A DNA stretch of 64,000 nt, taken from NCBI GenBank assembly GCA_001899005.1, contig MKUW01000019.1, positions 62,001 to 126,000 on the forward strand, read 5' to 3'. Of the stretch, positions 17,868-26,568 are shown piece by piece (position 1 is the first letter of the stretch; each line of letters starts with the position of its first letter). The notes below the pieces were generated by a model. It did not search any database, was not told the origin of the DNA, and worked only from the letters and a program-made list of their open reading frames with translations. The position numbers and the translations under genes were made by a program. Source of the stretch: Chloroflexi bacterium 44-23. Lineage in GTDB: Bacteria > Chloroflexota > Anaerolineae > Anaerolineales > Anaerolineaceae.

Positions 17868-19082
17868 TTACGCCACCCAAATCCACCAGTAATTCAGTAC
17901 CAAAAAAACAATGTTGATTGATACGCCAAAAGCAAAATATAGAATCTTATAGATTTTCTTTGTTATAAAGATTGCCTGGCTTATAAAGATAGGAAAAACC
18001 ATCAACAAATAGCGCATTGTACTGATCATTAACGATTGATCATCTACCTTGGATATTACCAGCCCCAATGAAAGCCAAGCGTAGATAATTATTGATATTG
18101 GGACTATTTTTGATATGCGCAGGAGAAAGTAAACAGAAAGAAACATGGTTAAAAGGGATAATATCTTAACAACGGATAACGTGTAATCGGGTGAAACATT
18201 TCGTCCGAAAAGAGCAGTTAGATTTCCCCAAATACCCTCCCATGGAAAGCTGAAATGTTGTCCCCAATTTGTGTTTAATGTAACCCAGGGCCACTCTGAG
18301 CGGATTCCAAAACGAACATGTAGACAATATAAACCGTAAGCAAATGGGGCAATGAGTGAAGCCGGGAGAAATTTTAGATAATTTGTCTTGCTGCCGGATG
18401 GTCGATAAAATAGATACCCATCTACGAGAATCGGAATGATTAAGAAAACTCCTTGAACGCGTGTAAGTGCGGCCAGACCGCTTAATACGCCTGCCAATAG
18501 CCACTTTTTTTGGTGTGATGCATAAAATACACCCAATGTGAAGGCTAAAAATAGAGGTTCGGTGTAGGGAGCCATAAGAAAGAATGAAGTAGGAAACAAC
18601 AATAAATAAAAAATACTGTTTTTAGCAATATCTTCGTTTAAGATTTTCGTTACAAATAAATAAAATAAAACCGTGGCAGCTATGAAAAATATATTTGAGA
18701 CAATAATTGCTGCCAGTATAGGCGGTTTAAATATGAAGCTTACCAATTTAATTAAGAAAGGATAAAAGGGAGGCCAAACCGTATTGTAGGATTCAGCCGA
18801 ATACCCTTCTTCAGCGATCTCTAAATAATGGGTTGTGTCCCATCGAAACCATGGTTCGAGAAGGTGGTGGCTGATGAATCCGCCATTTAATAATTTATAA
18901 TCGACCGCCTGTGCATATTCTTCGTTCGGGGAAACTGAAGGTGATTGGAAAATTCCTATCAAAAGAACTAGGCTTGTAAAAATGCGAATTCCAATAAAAA
19001 TGAAAATAGCAAATTTTATAGCTTTCTTAAGCGTTATATCCACATCTTTTCCTTCAATAATGGAGCGATAATTCATAAACAC
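17868..19082 (-). CDS. PIG-V-like mannosyltransferase family membrane protein
   Basis: A 404-residue membrane protein. Near residue 62 it has W-F-R-W-D-T-T-H-Y-L-E-I-A-E-E-G-Y, the W-D-x-x-H-Y-x-x-I-A-x-x-G-Y signature of the bacterial PIG-V/GPI-mannosyltransferase-2-like family, followed by VWPPFYPFLIKL. The acidic residue in this motif is the GT-C catalytic candidate. About ten helices follow. Bacteria lack GPI anchors, so the acceptor is probably another glycolipid. It converges with the two GT-C genes at 15.7-17.6 kb, making a small cluster of membrane glycosyltransferase-like genes. Confidence 0.82.
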   Translation of the reverse strand: MFMNYRSIIEGKDVDITLKKAIKFAIFIFIGIRIFTSLVLLIGIFQSPSVSPNEEYAQAVDYKLLNGGFISHHLLEPWFRWDTTHYLEIAEEGYSAESYNTVWPPFYPFLIKLVSFIFKPPILAAIIVSNIFFIAATVLFYLFVTKILNEDIAKNSIFYLLLFPTSFFLMAPYTEPLFLAFTLGVFYASHQKKWLLAGVLSGLAALTRVQGVFLIIPILVDGYLFYRPSGSKTNYLKFLPASLIAPFAYGLYCLHVRFGIRSEWPWVTLNTNWGQHFSFPWEGIWGNLTALFGRNVSPDYTLSVVKILSLLTMFLSVYFLLRISKIVPISIIIYAWLSLGLVISKVDDQSLMISTMRYLLMVFPIFISQAIFITKKIYKILYFAFGVSINIVFLVLNYWWIWVA

Positions 19083-19297
19083 TTTATAAACGTACTAACA
19101 GAAATATTGTATTTCAGCTTCTTCTATTAGACCAACTGCTTTTGCAATTCAATTTTCCCTCGAAAGGGAAATTTCAGATATTTTCTTCGACAAAAAAATT
19201 AATAAATTTGAGCGCTGAAAAGTTTTAAAACCCTCCCTTTTTACCCATTTCTAACAAAACTCTAACGCATTAACGCTCTAAACCTTCATATTTATAC

Positions 19298-19325
19298 TCG
19301 ACAAGCACTTAAAAGCTGGTAGAAT
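19298..19325 (+). promoter_or_regulatory. Candidate clpC promoter
   Basis: TCGACA (19298-19303), a 16-base spacer and TAGAAT (19320-19325) lie 115 bases before clpC. The -35 hexamer is the same as that of the thioesterase promoter at 13835. I saw no CIRCE-type or CtsR-type operator nearby. The remaining gap 19083-19297 holds nothing assignable. Confidence 0.5.
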
Positions 19326-19440
19326 CGTGGTAAGAACGAGAAATATATGTTGATGGGATTTCAATCCCGTTGGATAACGATTTGACGCCTGTTAACAAAA
19401 ATTGTGGCAGAACAGGCGTTTTTGAAAACAGGAGGTTGCC

Positions 19441-21978
19441 ATGGCTGGAATGGATCGCTTTACCCAAAGGGCACGCAGAGTGCTTAGCCTGGCTCATCAA
19501 GAAGCAGAGAAATTGCAACAGGATGCTATCAGCACCGAACATCTTTTAATGGGGCTGATCCGCGAAGATGGCGGTGTCGCCAGTCGCGTTTTGCGAGACC
19601 TGGGGCTTGAGCCTGAACGTATTCAGGAAATGATTGAACGATTGGGTGGCAAAGGAGAATCAACGGCCAAACGCCTGGATCTTACACCCGGTGTGCAAAA
19701 GGTCTTGGAATTGGCATTTGATGAAGCCCGCCAAATGGGTCACCATTATGTTGGAACTGAGCATATTTTATTGGCATTGGCCCGTTCAGATGAGGGGCTG
19801 GCCAGTGATGTCTTAAAGAAATTAGGAATTTCGCCCGAGCAAATTCGGCGCCAAACCCGGCGAGTGTTACAGGAAGGCGGCGGTACAACCGCTACGCCTC
19901 CCAAGACTGGTTCTCGTTCAAGTTCGTCTGAATCACGTGCGGGACAACCCAAGGCCGATACGAAAAAAGACGCAAAAACACCGCTAATTGATCAATTGGC
20001 TACAGATTTGACCGCTCTGGCCGAAGAAAATAAACTCGACCCGGTCATTGGGCGCCAAATGGAGATTGAACGTGTCATTCAAATACTGGCACGTCGCACC
20101 AAGAATAACCCGGCTTTGATTGGGCAGCCAGGTGTTGGAAAAACAGCCATTGTGGAAGGACTGGCGCAGCGAATTGTTGATGGTGATGTACCTGCTCCGC
20201 TGCTCAACAAGCAAGTGCTGCAACTGGATGTTGGCTCATTGGTGGCCGGCACCATGTATCGCGGTCAATTTGAAGAGCGCTTGAAGCGGGTTATTGACGA
20301 ATTAAAAGCTTCCGGAGCCATTCTCTTTATTGATGAGTTGCATATGTTGGTGGGCGCTGGTTCTGCCGGCTCGTCTGTAGACGCTGCCAATATCCTTAAA
20401 CCTGCTTTATCGCGCGGCGAGTTGCAGGTAATCGGTGCTACCACCCTGGATGAGTACCGCAAACACATTGAAAGCGATGCTGCTCTGGAACGACGTTTCC
20501 AATCGATTACGGTGGAAGAACCTTCGCAGCCCGAAGCGGTCGAAATTCTATTGGGCATTCGCAATGCGTATGAAGAACATCATCGTCTTATTATTTCTGA
20601 CGAAGCCATTGATGCTGCGGTGAAACTTTCGGCTCGTTATGTCAGTGAGCGTTTCCTACCGGATAAAGCCATCGATTTGATCGATGAGGCTGGTTCACGC
20701 GTGCGCATGTACAAAAGCAGTCAGGCGAAGGAAACCAAACAAATTATGACTGAATTGCGCGAAATTCGCCAGAATGAAGCACTTGCCAATGAAAATAGCG
20801 ATCCTGATGAAGAGCAAACGCTCATAAATCATCGCGAAGAGCTGGAGAACAAGTTAGATATCCTGCGCAATGTCTGGGATCGCGAGAACTGCCCCATTGT
20901 CACTGCTGATGATATCGCCGAAGTGGTCGCCATGTGGACCGGTGTGCCAGTCATGCAAATGGCTACTGAAGAATCCGAACGTCTTTTACGCATGGAAGAG
21001 GAATTAAAAACTCAAATTATCGGCCAGGATGAAGCCATCGAAATGATCTCCAAAGCAGTACGGCGTGCGCGTGCGGGTCTAAAGGATCCGCGCCGGCCGA
21101 TTGGTTCCTTTATCTTCCTGGGGCCAACCGGTGTCGGGAAGACAGAGTTGACCAAGGCCCTGGCTCGTTTCATGTTCGGCAGCGAAGAAAATTTGGTGCA
21201 GCTGGATATGTCGGAATTTATGGAACGGCATTCTGTCAGCCGCCTGGTGGGTGCTCCTCCAGGTTACGTTGGATATGAAGAGGCGGGTCAATTGACCGAA
21301 GCGATACGGCGCCGCCCATACTCAATCGTTGTCTTTGATGAGATTGAAAAAGCTCATCCTGAGGCGATGAACATGCTTCTGCAAATTATGGAAGAAGGAC
21401 ATCTCAGCGATGCTCGCGGCCATAAAGTCGATTTCCGCAACGTCATTATCGTGATGACATCCAATATCGGTGCGGATGTGATCAAACGCCAGCAAGGATT
21501 TGGTTTTTCCTTGAATGATGATGAAGATAAATTGGAAGAAAGCGCCTATGATGAAATGCGCAAGAAGCTGCTTGAAGCTCTTAAACGTGTATTTCGACCG
21601 GAATTTATCAATCGTGTTGATGGCGTGCTAGTCTTCCGTAGCCTTACTCGCGAACATATCCGCGAGATTGTCAATCTGGAGATTCACAAAGTCTCACAGC
21701 GTCTGCATGACCATGAGTTGAGCATTGAGATCACCGAGAAAGCACTGGAAAAACTGGCTGCGGAAGGTTACGATCCCGATATGGGTGCCCGACCGCTGCG
21801 CCGGGTCATCACCAACCGGATTGAAGACCGCCTTTCGGATCAACTGCTGGCCGGTGACTTTAAGGATGGTGATCGGGTGGTTATCGATTATGATGAAGAA
21901 AATGAAGTGTTCGTTTTTCATGCTGGAAAACGGGAAGCCGATGAACAGCCTGAAGAGGAGCTGCAAGTAAGCCTCTAA
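19441..21978 (+). CDS. clpC: ClpC-type AAA+ unfoldase of the Clp protease
   Basis: An 845-residue Clp/Hsp100 ATPase. Residues 1-145 are the double Clp-N adaptor domain. A low-complexity Ser/Gly/Lys linker spans about 147-180. The first AAA module has Walker A GQPGVGKT (228-235) and ILFIDELH. A short coiled middle domain (about 415-475) marks ClpC rather than ClpB. The second module has Walker A GPTGVGKT (561-568) and [10 protein letters not shown], followed by the C-terminal D2-small domain. ClpC unfolds substrates and feeds them to ClpP. AGGAGG precedes ATG 19441. The usual mcsA/mcsB/ctsR neighbours of Firmicutes are absent; radA follows, an order seen in many bacteria. Confidence 0.95.
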   Translation: MAGMDRFTQRARRVLSLAHQEAEKLQQDAISTEHLLMGLIREDGGVASRVLRDLGLEPERIQEMIERLGGKGESTAKRLDLTPGVQKVLELAFDEARQMGHHYVGTEHILLALARSDEGLASDVLKKLGISPEQIRRQTRRVLQEGGGTTATPPKTGSRSSSSESRAGQPKADTKKDAKTPLIDQLATDLTALAEENKLDPVIGRQMEIERVIQILARRTKNNPALIGQPGVGKTAIVEGLAQRIVDGDVPAPLLNKQVLQLDVGSLVAGTMYRGQFEERLKRVIDELKASGAILFIDELHMLVGAGSAGSSVDAANILKPALSRGELQVIGATTLDEYRKHIESDAALERRFQSITVEEPSQPEAVEILLGIRNAYEEHHRLIISDEAIDAAVKLSARYVSERFLPDKAIDLIDEAGSRVRMYKSSQAKETKQIMTELREIRQNEALANENSDPDEEQTLINHREELENKLDILRNVWDRENCPIVTADDIAEVVAMWTGVPVMQMATEESERLLRMEEELKTQIIGQDEAIEMISKAVRRARAGLKDPRRPIGSFIFLGPTGVGKTELTKALARFMFGSEENLVQLDMSEFMERHSVSRLVGAPPGYVGYEEAGQLTEAIRRRPYSIVVFDEIEKAHPEAMNMLLQIMEEGHLSDARGHKVDFRNVIIVMTSNIGADVIKRQQGFGFSLNDDEDKLEESAYDEMRKKLLEALKRVFRPEFINRVDGVLVFRSLTREHIREIVNLEIHKVSQRLHDHELSIEITEKALEKLAAEGYDPDMGARPLRRVITNRIEDRLSDQLLAGDFKDGDRVVIDYDEENEVFVFHAGKREADEQPEEELQVSL

Positions 21979-21988
21979 TTAAGAAAAT

Positions 21989-22018
21989 AAAACCGCTGGC
22001 ACCTGCTGGCGGTTTTTT
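21989..22018 (+). terminator. Rho-independent terminator after clpC
   Basis: AACCGC (21991-21996) pairs with GCGGTT (22009-22014), extended by A/T pairs, and is followed by a run of six T. It lies 10 bases after the clpC stop. Confidence 0.75.
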
Positions 22019-22035
22019 CTATTAAAAAAGTTACC

Positions 22036-22118
22036 TTTTCAATAAAATGAGGTTGAGGAGTGTTTTTAGGCGGGCAATTGCCCACCTAAAAACACTCTGC
22101 CCATAATTTTTAAAAAGA
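22036..22118. repeat. Palindromic repeat element, copy 2 (inverted relative to copy 1)
   Basis: The core 22058-22097 has the same half-site GAGTGTTTTTAGGCGGGC as copy 1, with centre AATT instead of GATC and one C/A mismatch in the second arm. The flank TTTCAATAAAA...GG on the left and CTGCCCNTAATTTTT on the right match copy 1 read backwards. It lies between the clpC terminator and radA. Its right end runs into GATACAAAAAA, also found at 42116-42126. Confidence 0.85.
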
Positions 22119-22166
22119 TACAAAAAAGACTATAATAGAACTAAATTTCAATAATGGGAGTATAAG

Positions 22167-23579
22167 ATGGCCAAACCCGAAGTACGCTATGTTTGCCGGT
22201 CTTGTGGACGCGTTTCGGCGCGTGCTATGGGTCGCTGCCCACAATGCGGTGAATTTGATACGATGGAAGAAGAAGTCCTGCTGCCTGAAGCGCCTTCCAA
22301 CATTAATAAAAATCGGCGCGGACTAAGCATACAATCCCAGCCTGTGCGTCTTGATGAAATTACGGGTGGTGCTGATGACCGTTGGCCGCTTTCCATTATG
22401 GAGTTTTCGCGCGTTCTTGGCGGCGGGATTGTGCCGGGTTCAATCGTACTGGTCGGGGGTGATCCGGGTATTGGGAAATCAACCCTCTTGCTGCAAATGG
22501 CAATGGTGATGGCTGGCGGAGCAGAAAATGGCCGGGTTTTGTATGTATCGGGTGAAGAATCGGAAAAACAAATCAAAATGCGAGCCATGCGTTTGATCAA
22601 CCATCAAGAATCATCGCAAAAACTGCCAGATAACCTTTATTTGGTAACGGAAACAAACCTTGATATTATTTTTCAGCATGTTGAAGCGGTAAAACCAGAC
22701 TTATTAATTATCGATTCAATCCAGACAGTGTACATGCCGGTAATCAATTCTTCGGCCGGCTCAGTAACCCAGGTGCGCGAGAGTTCGTCGCGGTTGCGTG
22801 AGTTGGCAAAATCGAGCGGGATTGCAGTCTTTGTGATTGGACATGTTACCAAAGAAGGTGTCATAGCCGGACCGCGCGTCCTGGAACATATTGTTGATAC
22901 TGTGCTTTACCTTGAAGGTGATCGCTACCAGGCTTTCCGGCTTTTACGCTCGGTCAAAAATCGCTTTGGGGCTACAGCGGAAGTCGGGGTTTTCGAGATG
23001 CGCGGAAATGGGATGGTGGAAGTATCCAACCCATCTGAGGCTTTTCTGGCTGAGCGCATGGTAAACGCGCCGGGTTCAGCTATTGTGGTTACGATGGAAG
23101 GAACACGTCCACTCTTGGTGGAATTACAGGGTCTAACCAGCCCGACCCAGTTCGGGAATGCCCGCCGGACACCGAACGGAGTTGATTTTAACCGGCTTCT
23201 ACTGGTAGCAGCTGTGCTGACACGCCGGGTGGGAATTCAACTTTCAGAGCAGGATGTGTTTATTAATGTAGTTGGAGGCTTGAAAATCGATGAACCGGCC
23301 GCTGATCTGGCGATTGCGGTGGCGATTGCTTCTTCGATGAAAGATATGCCTGTGCGGGCAGATGCAGTTGTACTGGGTGAGATCGGTCTTTCGGGCGAGC
23401 TGCGCTGGGTGAGCCAGTTGGAAGCGCGGCTTAAGGAAGCTGCCAAGTTAGGATTTAAAGCAGCTATTGTTCCGCGCAGACTGCGCAGATCGGAACCTTG
23501 GCCGCAAGGGATTCAAGTGATTGAGGCGCGTTCGTTACGTGAGGCCATCCAGGCAGCATTGGTCAGCCCTCAAAACTAG
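22167..23579 (+). CDS. radA: DNA repair ATPase RadA
   Basis: A 470-residue protein with the full RadA/Sms architecture. A zinc finger (C10, C13, C24, C27) is followed by a RecA-like ATPase with Walker A GGDPGIGKST (97-106), the RadA-specific KNRFG motif (264-268) and a C-terminal Lon-protease-like domain (about 290-465) without an obvious catalytic Ser/Lys dyad. RadA promotes branch migration of recombination intermediates and helps process stalled forks. GGGAG ahead of ATG 22167 serves as ribosome site, and TATAAT at 22130-22135 may be its -10 box. Length and motifs are complete. Confidence 0.95.
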   Translation: MAKPEVRYVCRSCGRVSARAMGRCPQCGEFDTMEEEVLLPEAPSNINKNRRGLSIQSQPVRLDEITGGADDRWPLSIMEFSRVLGGGIVPGSIVLVGGDPGIGKSTLLLQMAMVMAGGAENGRVLYVSGEESEKQIKMRAMRLINHQESSQKLPDNLYLVTETNLDIIFQHVEAVKPDLLIIDSIQTVYMPVINSSAGSVTQVRESSSRLRELAKSSGIAVFVIGHVTKEGVIAGPRVLEHIVDTVLYLEGDRYQAFRLLRSVKNRFGATAEVGVFEMRGNGMVEVSNPSEAFLAERMVNAPGSAIVVTMEGTRPLLVELQGLTSPTQFGNARRTPNGVDFNRLLLVAAVLTRRVGIQLSEQDVFINVVGGLKIDEPAADLAIAVAIASSMKDMPVRADAVVLGEIGLSGELRWVSQLEARLKEAAKLGFKAAIVPRRLRRSEPWPQGIQVIEARSLREAIQAALVSPQN

Positions 23580-23752
23580 GATGATTCTAGTCTTGCAGAT
23601 CATGTAAATTGGTGTGTAAGTGATCCTTGTGGAAGGCTACTCCGCAAGCAAGACTGGTTGTTTTGCTCTAGCCACATATATGAACTTTGAGAATAAAAAT
23701 TGTCGTGCTTAATTTCTGATCAGGTCAATGGCCGGCAGCATATACTTCTGCT

Positions 23753-24427
23753 TTAGACCGAAACCTCATTTTCTGAGAGGGATTGACTGGCGGGCTTAGC
23801 CCATAAAAATGCAAGCAAAACAATGCCACCAATTGGAATCAGCAAATAAAACAGCCACCACCCATTCTTGCCAGTTTCATTAAGCCGCCGTGCACCTACT
23901 GCCAGGAAGGGCAACAGGATGAGGATCATGATGATAGCACCCAGATTTTCATTTAGATAGGTCATGGCGGATGCGACTAATGCTACGAAGAGTGTAAACC
24001 ACCAAAATTCAGATCGAGATGCATATCCGTTAAAATCAGCATATTTATTGAAGCAAACTATTATAGATTCGAAAAATGTCAGCGGTTGATTTGTGCTGTA
24101 GTTGTTTGAAAATTGTGACCTTTTCAAGTTAAGCTCCTTGACTTTTGATGAGATTGTTTCCCTTAACGATTTCACCCAATTCCATGAATCAGGCTGGTCT
24201 ATATTTTCAGTCAATTTTTGGGTATTTGCAACTGTGGATTCCCCCAGTTTTAAGATCAATTCCACTCGCGATGCTACCTGAAATTTTCTGAAAATGTTCT
24301 TAAGGTGGAATTCAACCGTGCTTTCAGTAATATGAAGAGTAGCAGCAATCAGTTTATTGCTGTTGCCTTGTAATACCAGCTTGACGACCTGAGATTCGCG
24401 TTTGCTCAAATTTATGGAATGGGTCAT
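23753..24427 (-). CDS. LuxR-type HTH fused to a DUF805 membrane domain
   Basis: A 224-residue protein. Residues about 5-62 form a LuxR/GerE helix-turn-helix (LSKRESQVVKLVLQGNSNKLIA, HITESTVEFHLKNIFRKFQV). A charged linker follows. Residues about 120-212 form a DUF805 domain with CFNKYADFNGYASRSEFWWF, two or three membrane segments and ARRLNETGKNGWW. It has no receiver domain. DUF805 proteins are usually stand-alone small membrane proteins of unknown function. The fusion predicts a DNA-binding regulator held at the membrane. AAGGAA on the minus strand precedes the ATG. It is transcribed divergently from the PucC-like gene 212 bases away. Confidence 0.85.
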   Translation of the reverse strand: MTHSINLSKRESQVVKLVLQGNSNKLIAATLHITESTVEFHLKNIFRKFQVASRVELILKLGESTVANTQKLTENIDQPDSWNWVKSLRETISSKVKELNLKRSQFSNNYSTNQPLTFFESIIVCFNKYADFNGYASRSEFWWFTLFVALVASAMTYLNENLGAIIMILILLPFLAVGARRLNETGKNGWWLFYLLIPIGGIVLLAFLWAKPASQSLSENEVSV

Positions 24428-24639
24428 TGAGAATTTCCTTTTAAATTAGACCTTGGAATTGGATTCCGGAGATTGCCAGTTCAGGATCGTCGACCATCGT
24501 AGCATAGGTTGGAACAACCTGTCAAAAAACCTGGATGAAGTTAAGTATCAGCTAAGAGTTACGTGCTTTTTTGCCGAAATTTAGCCATTATTTATTCGGT
24601 GAGACTACAATATAATAAATTAATTATGTGAGGAAGTCT

Positions 24640-25953
24640 ATGCTGCGTCAACGATTACAACTTGCACTAATACATATGGCAATTGCCATGACACTGGTTC
24701 CCATAAACAGCACCCTCAATCGGATAATGATCAAAGAACTGGCGATTTCCGCCACGCTCGTTTCCATTTTAGCCGTACTGCCGTACCTTTTCTCCCCCAT
24801 ACAGGTAGCTATCGGTGTCTTTTCCGACCGGCATCCAATTTTTGGCTTAAGGCGCACCCCCTATATTTTCTTGGGACTACTCTTAACTGTTGCAGGTCTG
24901 GCATTGGCTCCATCAGTGGTTTATATTCTCCCACAAAATTTCGGCCTTGGGTTGCTTTTATCCGCACTTGTTTTCGGTGCCTGGGGGATGGGTTATAACC
25001 TGTCCAGCGTTTCTTATCTTTCACTGGCTTCAGAACTCTCTGGTGAAAAAGGCCGATCGCGGACGATTGCCGTAATGTGGTTCTTTATGATCGTTGGTAT
25101 TATTGTGACCGCTGCAGTGTTAAGCATGCTGCTCGAGACCTATACACCGGAAATTCTGCAGAGATCATTTCATTATGTGGCCGGAGTTGCTTTGTTATTG
25201 GGTTTGATAGGGTTGTTTCGCCTGGAACCTCGCAAGCGGCAGGATGAGGTCAGCCAGGTGGTTGAAGACCGCACACCCTGGAAGGTGATGTTGAAAGAAG
25301 TGTTTGCCAGTAAACAGGTGCGGGCATTTTTTATTTACCTGACTGTCCTGCTGGCGGCGATTCTTGGGCAGGATATCTTACTCGAACCTTATGGAGCGGA
25401 AGCATTTGGGCTTTCTGTTCAAGCAACTACACGAATCACTTCCATTTGGGGTGTGTGTGTTTTACTTGCGCTGGTTTTCGCCAGTTTTTTGGAACGCTGG
25501 ATCCCCAAGAAACGAGTTGCCCACATTTCTGCGTGGTTGGCGGCGGCAGGCTTTTTGTTAATTTCGCTCAGCGGTCTTCTCCATGAAAGCAGTGTTTTCT
25601 ATACTGGGGTCTTATTTTTAGGTCTGGGGACCGGGGCAAGCACAGTTTCAAATCTGTCACTCATGCTGGATATGACAACTGCCCATGTAGGATTATTTAT
25701 TGGCGCATGGGGTGTGGCAAATGCATTATCACGCTTTGTGGGCACTTTGATGGGTGGCGTCGTTCGTGATATAGCCACGCATCTATTAAACAACGCTGTG
25801 CAGGGATATTTAATCGTGTTCGTGTTGGAAATGATCATGATGCTGGTTTCAATCGTTCTGCTGCGCCGTATTGATGTTTCCAGTTTTCGGAAAGAAGTCA
25901 AGGCCCTTGATCTGGGCGAGCGTGTGGCCTTGATGCAAGAAATTGAAATTTAG
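24640..25953 (+). CDS. PucC/BCD-family MFS transporter
   Basis: A 437-residue protein with about twelve membrane segments. Its first half carries VPINSTLNRIMIKELAI, then SPIQVAIGVFSDRHPIFGLR and RRTPYIFLG, the recurring pattern of PucC/LhaA (BCD family) proteins. In phototrophs these help assemble light-harvesting complexes; non-phototrophs also carry relatives of unknown role. GAGGAAG before ATG 24640 decides the start over the GTG at 24628. TATAAT sits about 30 bases upstream. No pigment-synthesis or light-harvesting gene is visible in the window, so a direct photosynthetic role is not supported. Confidence 0.72.
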   Translation: MLRQRLQLALIHMAIAMTLVPINSTLNRIMIKELAISATLVSILAVLPYLFSPIQVAIGVFSDRHPIFGLRRTPYIFLGLLLTVAGLALAPSVVYILPQNFGLGLLLSALVFGAWGMGYNLSSVSYLSLASELSGEKGRSRTIAVMWFFMIVGIIVTAAVLSMLLETYTPEILQRSFHYVAGVALLLGLIGLFRLEPRKRQDEVSQVVEDRTPWKVMLKEVFASKQVRAFFIYLTVLLAAILGQDILLEPYGAEAFGLSVQATTRITSIWGVCVLLALVFASFLERWIPKKRVAHISAWLAAAGFLLISLSGLLHESSVFYTGVLFLGLGTGASTVSNLSLMLDMTTAHVGLFIGAWGVANALSRFVGTLMGGVVRDIATHLLNNAVQGYLIVFVLEMIMMLVSIVLLRRIDVSSFRKEVKALDLGERVALMQEIEI

Positions 25954-26061
25954 ACAATTCAATCTGTGTTCAGCGATTGTAGTGATCTAATCATTTGTTG
26001 GAATCACACAGTTGAAAATGGTTTGAAATCGTGTAAAAAATTATACAAAGCCAAAAATTGC

Positions 26062-26089
26062 TTGATTAATTTATTTAATTTATTATAAT
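26062..26089 (+). promoter_or_regulatory. Promoter of the fur-like/ATPase operon
   Basis: TTGATT (26062-26067), 16-base spacer and TATAAT (26084-26089). The -10 box lies inside the 36-bp palindrome described next, so a bound repressor would block it. Confidence 0.6.
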
Positions 26090-26116
26090 CATTCTAAATT
26101 TAGAATGATTATAATA
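26081..26116. promoter_or_regulatory. 36-bp perfect palindrome, predicted Fur/PerR-type operator
   Basis: The sequence reads identically on both strands over 36 bases, with half-site TATTATAATCATTCTAAA. It contains TTATAAT-like ends as in PerR boxes and a central TCTAAATTTAGA. It overlaps the -10 box and touches the first ATG of the Fur-family gene, as expected for an autoregulatory operator. Confidence 0.75.
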
Positions 26117-26568
26117 TGGTGAAAATAATGAATAAACTGATCAATTCCTTAATAACTGCTAATTTGCGTCTCACTCCCCAAAGACTGGCAATTTGTGAAA
26201 TGCTTTCCGCCAGTGATGAACATCCCACTGCTCAGATGATTTATGAAACCTTAAAACTGCAATATCCTTCATTAAGTCTGGCAACGGTTTATAACACATT
26301 GGATTATCTGGTACGTGCTGGTGCCATCAATGCGCTGGGAGAAGCCGGCGATGACGCAGTGCATTATGATGCCGATACCAGCGCCCATGTCAATCTGGCC
26401 TGTACGCGCTGTAACAGGGTAATCGATTTCCCGTCAGATCATATTCGTGAAGTAGAACAAGAAGTGATGAAAAGTTCTGGATACCAATTAATGGGTGCTC
26501 GGGTAATGTATTATGGGCTTTGCCCGCAATGCCAACAAGCAGTGCGCGGAATGGAGGTGGCAGCGTGA
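26116..26568 (+). CDS. Fur-family metalloregulator (PerR/Fur-like)
   Basis: A 150-residue Fur-family repressor. The N-terminal winged helix contains RLTPQRLAICEMLS, the recognition segment SLATVYNTLDYLV and a dimerisation domain. Two CxxC pairs (C96/C99 and C136/C139) form the structural zinc site typical of PerR, Fur and Zur. There is no strong Shine-Dalgarno before ATG 26116 or the alternative ATG 26128. The long palindrome at 26081-26116 is probably its own operator. The metal ATPase gene starts inside its stop codon, so both form one operon. The sensing metal (Fe/Mn peroxide sensing or Zn) cannot be fixed by eye. Confidence 0.9.
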   Translation: MVKIMNKLINSLITANLRLTPQRLAICEMLSASDEHPTAQMIYETLKLQYPSLSLATVYNTLDYLVRAGAINALGEAGDDAVHYDADTSAHVNLACTRCNRVIDFPSDHIREVEQEVMKSSGYQLMGARVMYYGLCPQCQQAVRGMEVAA

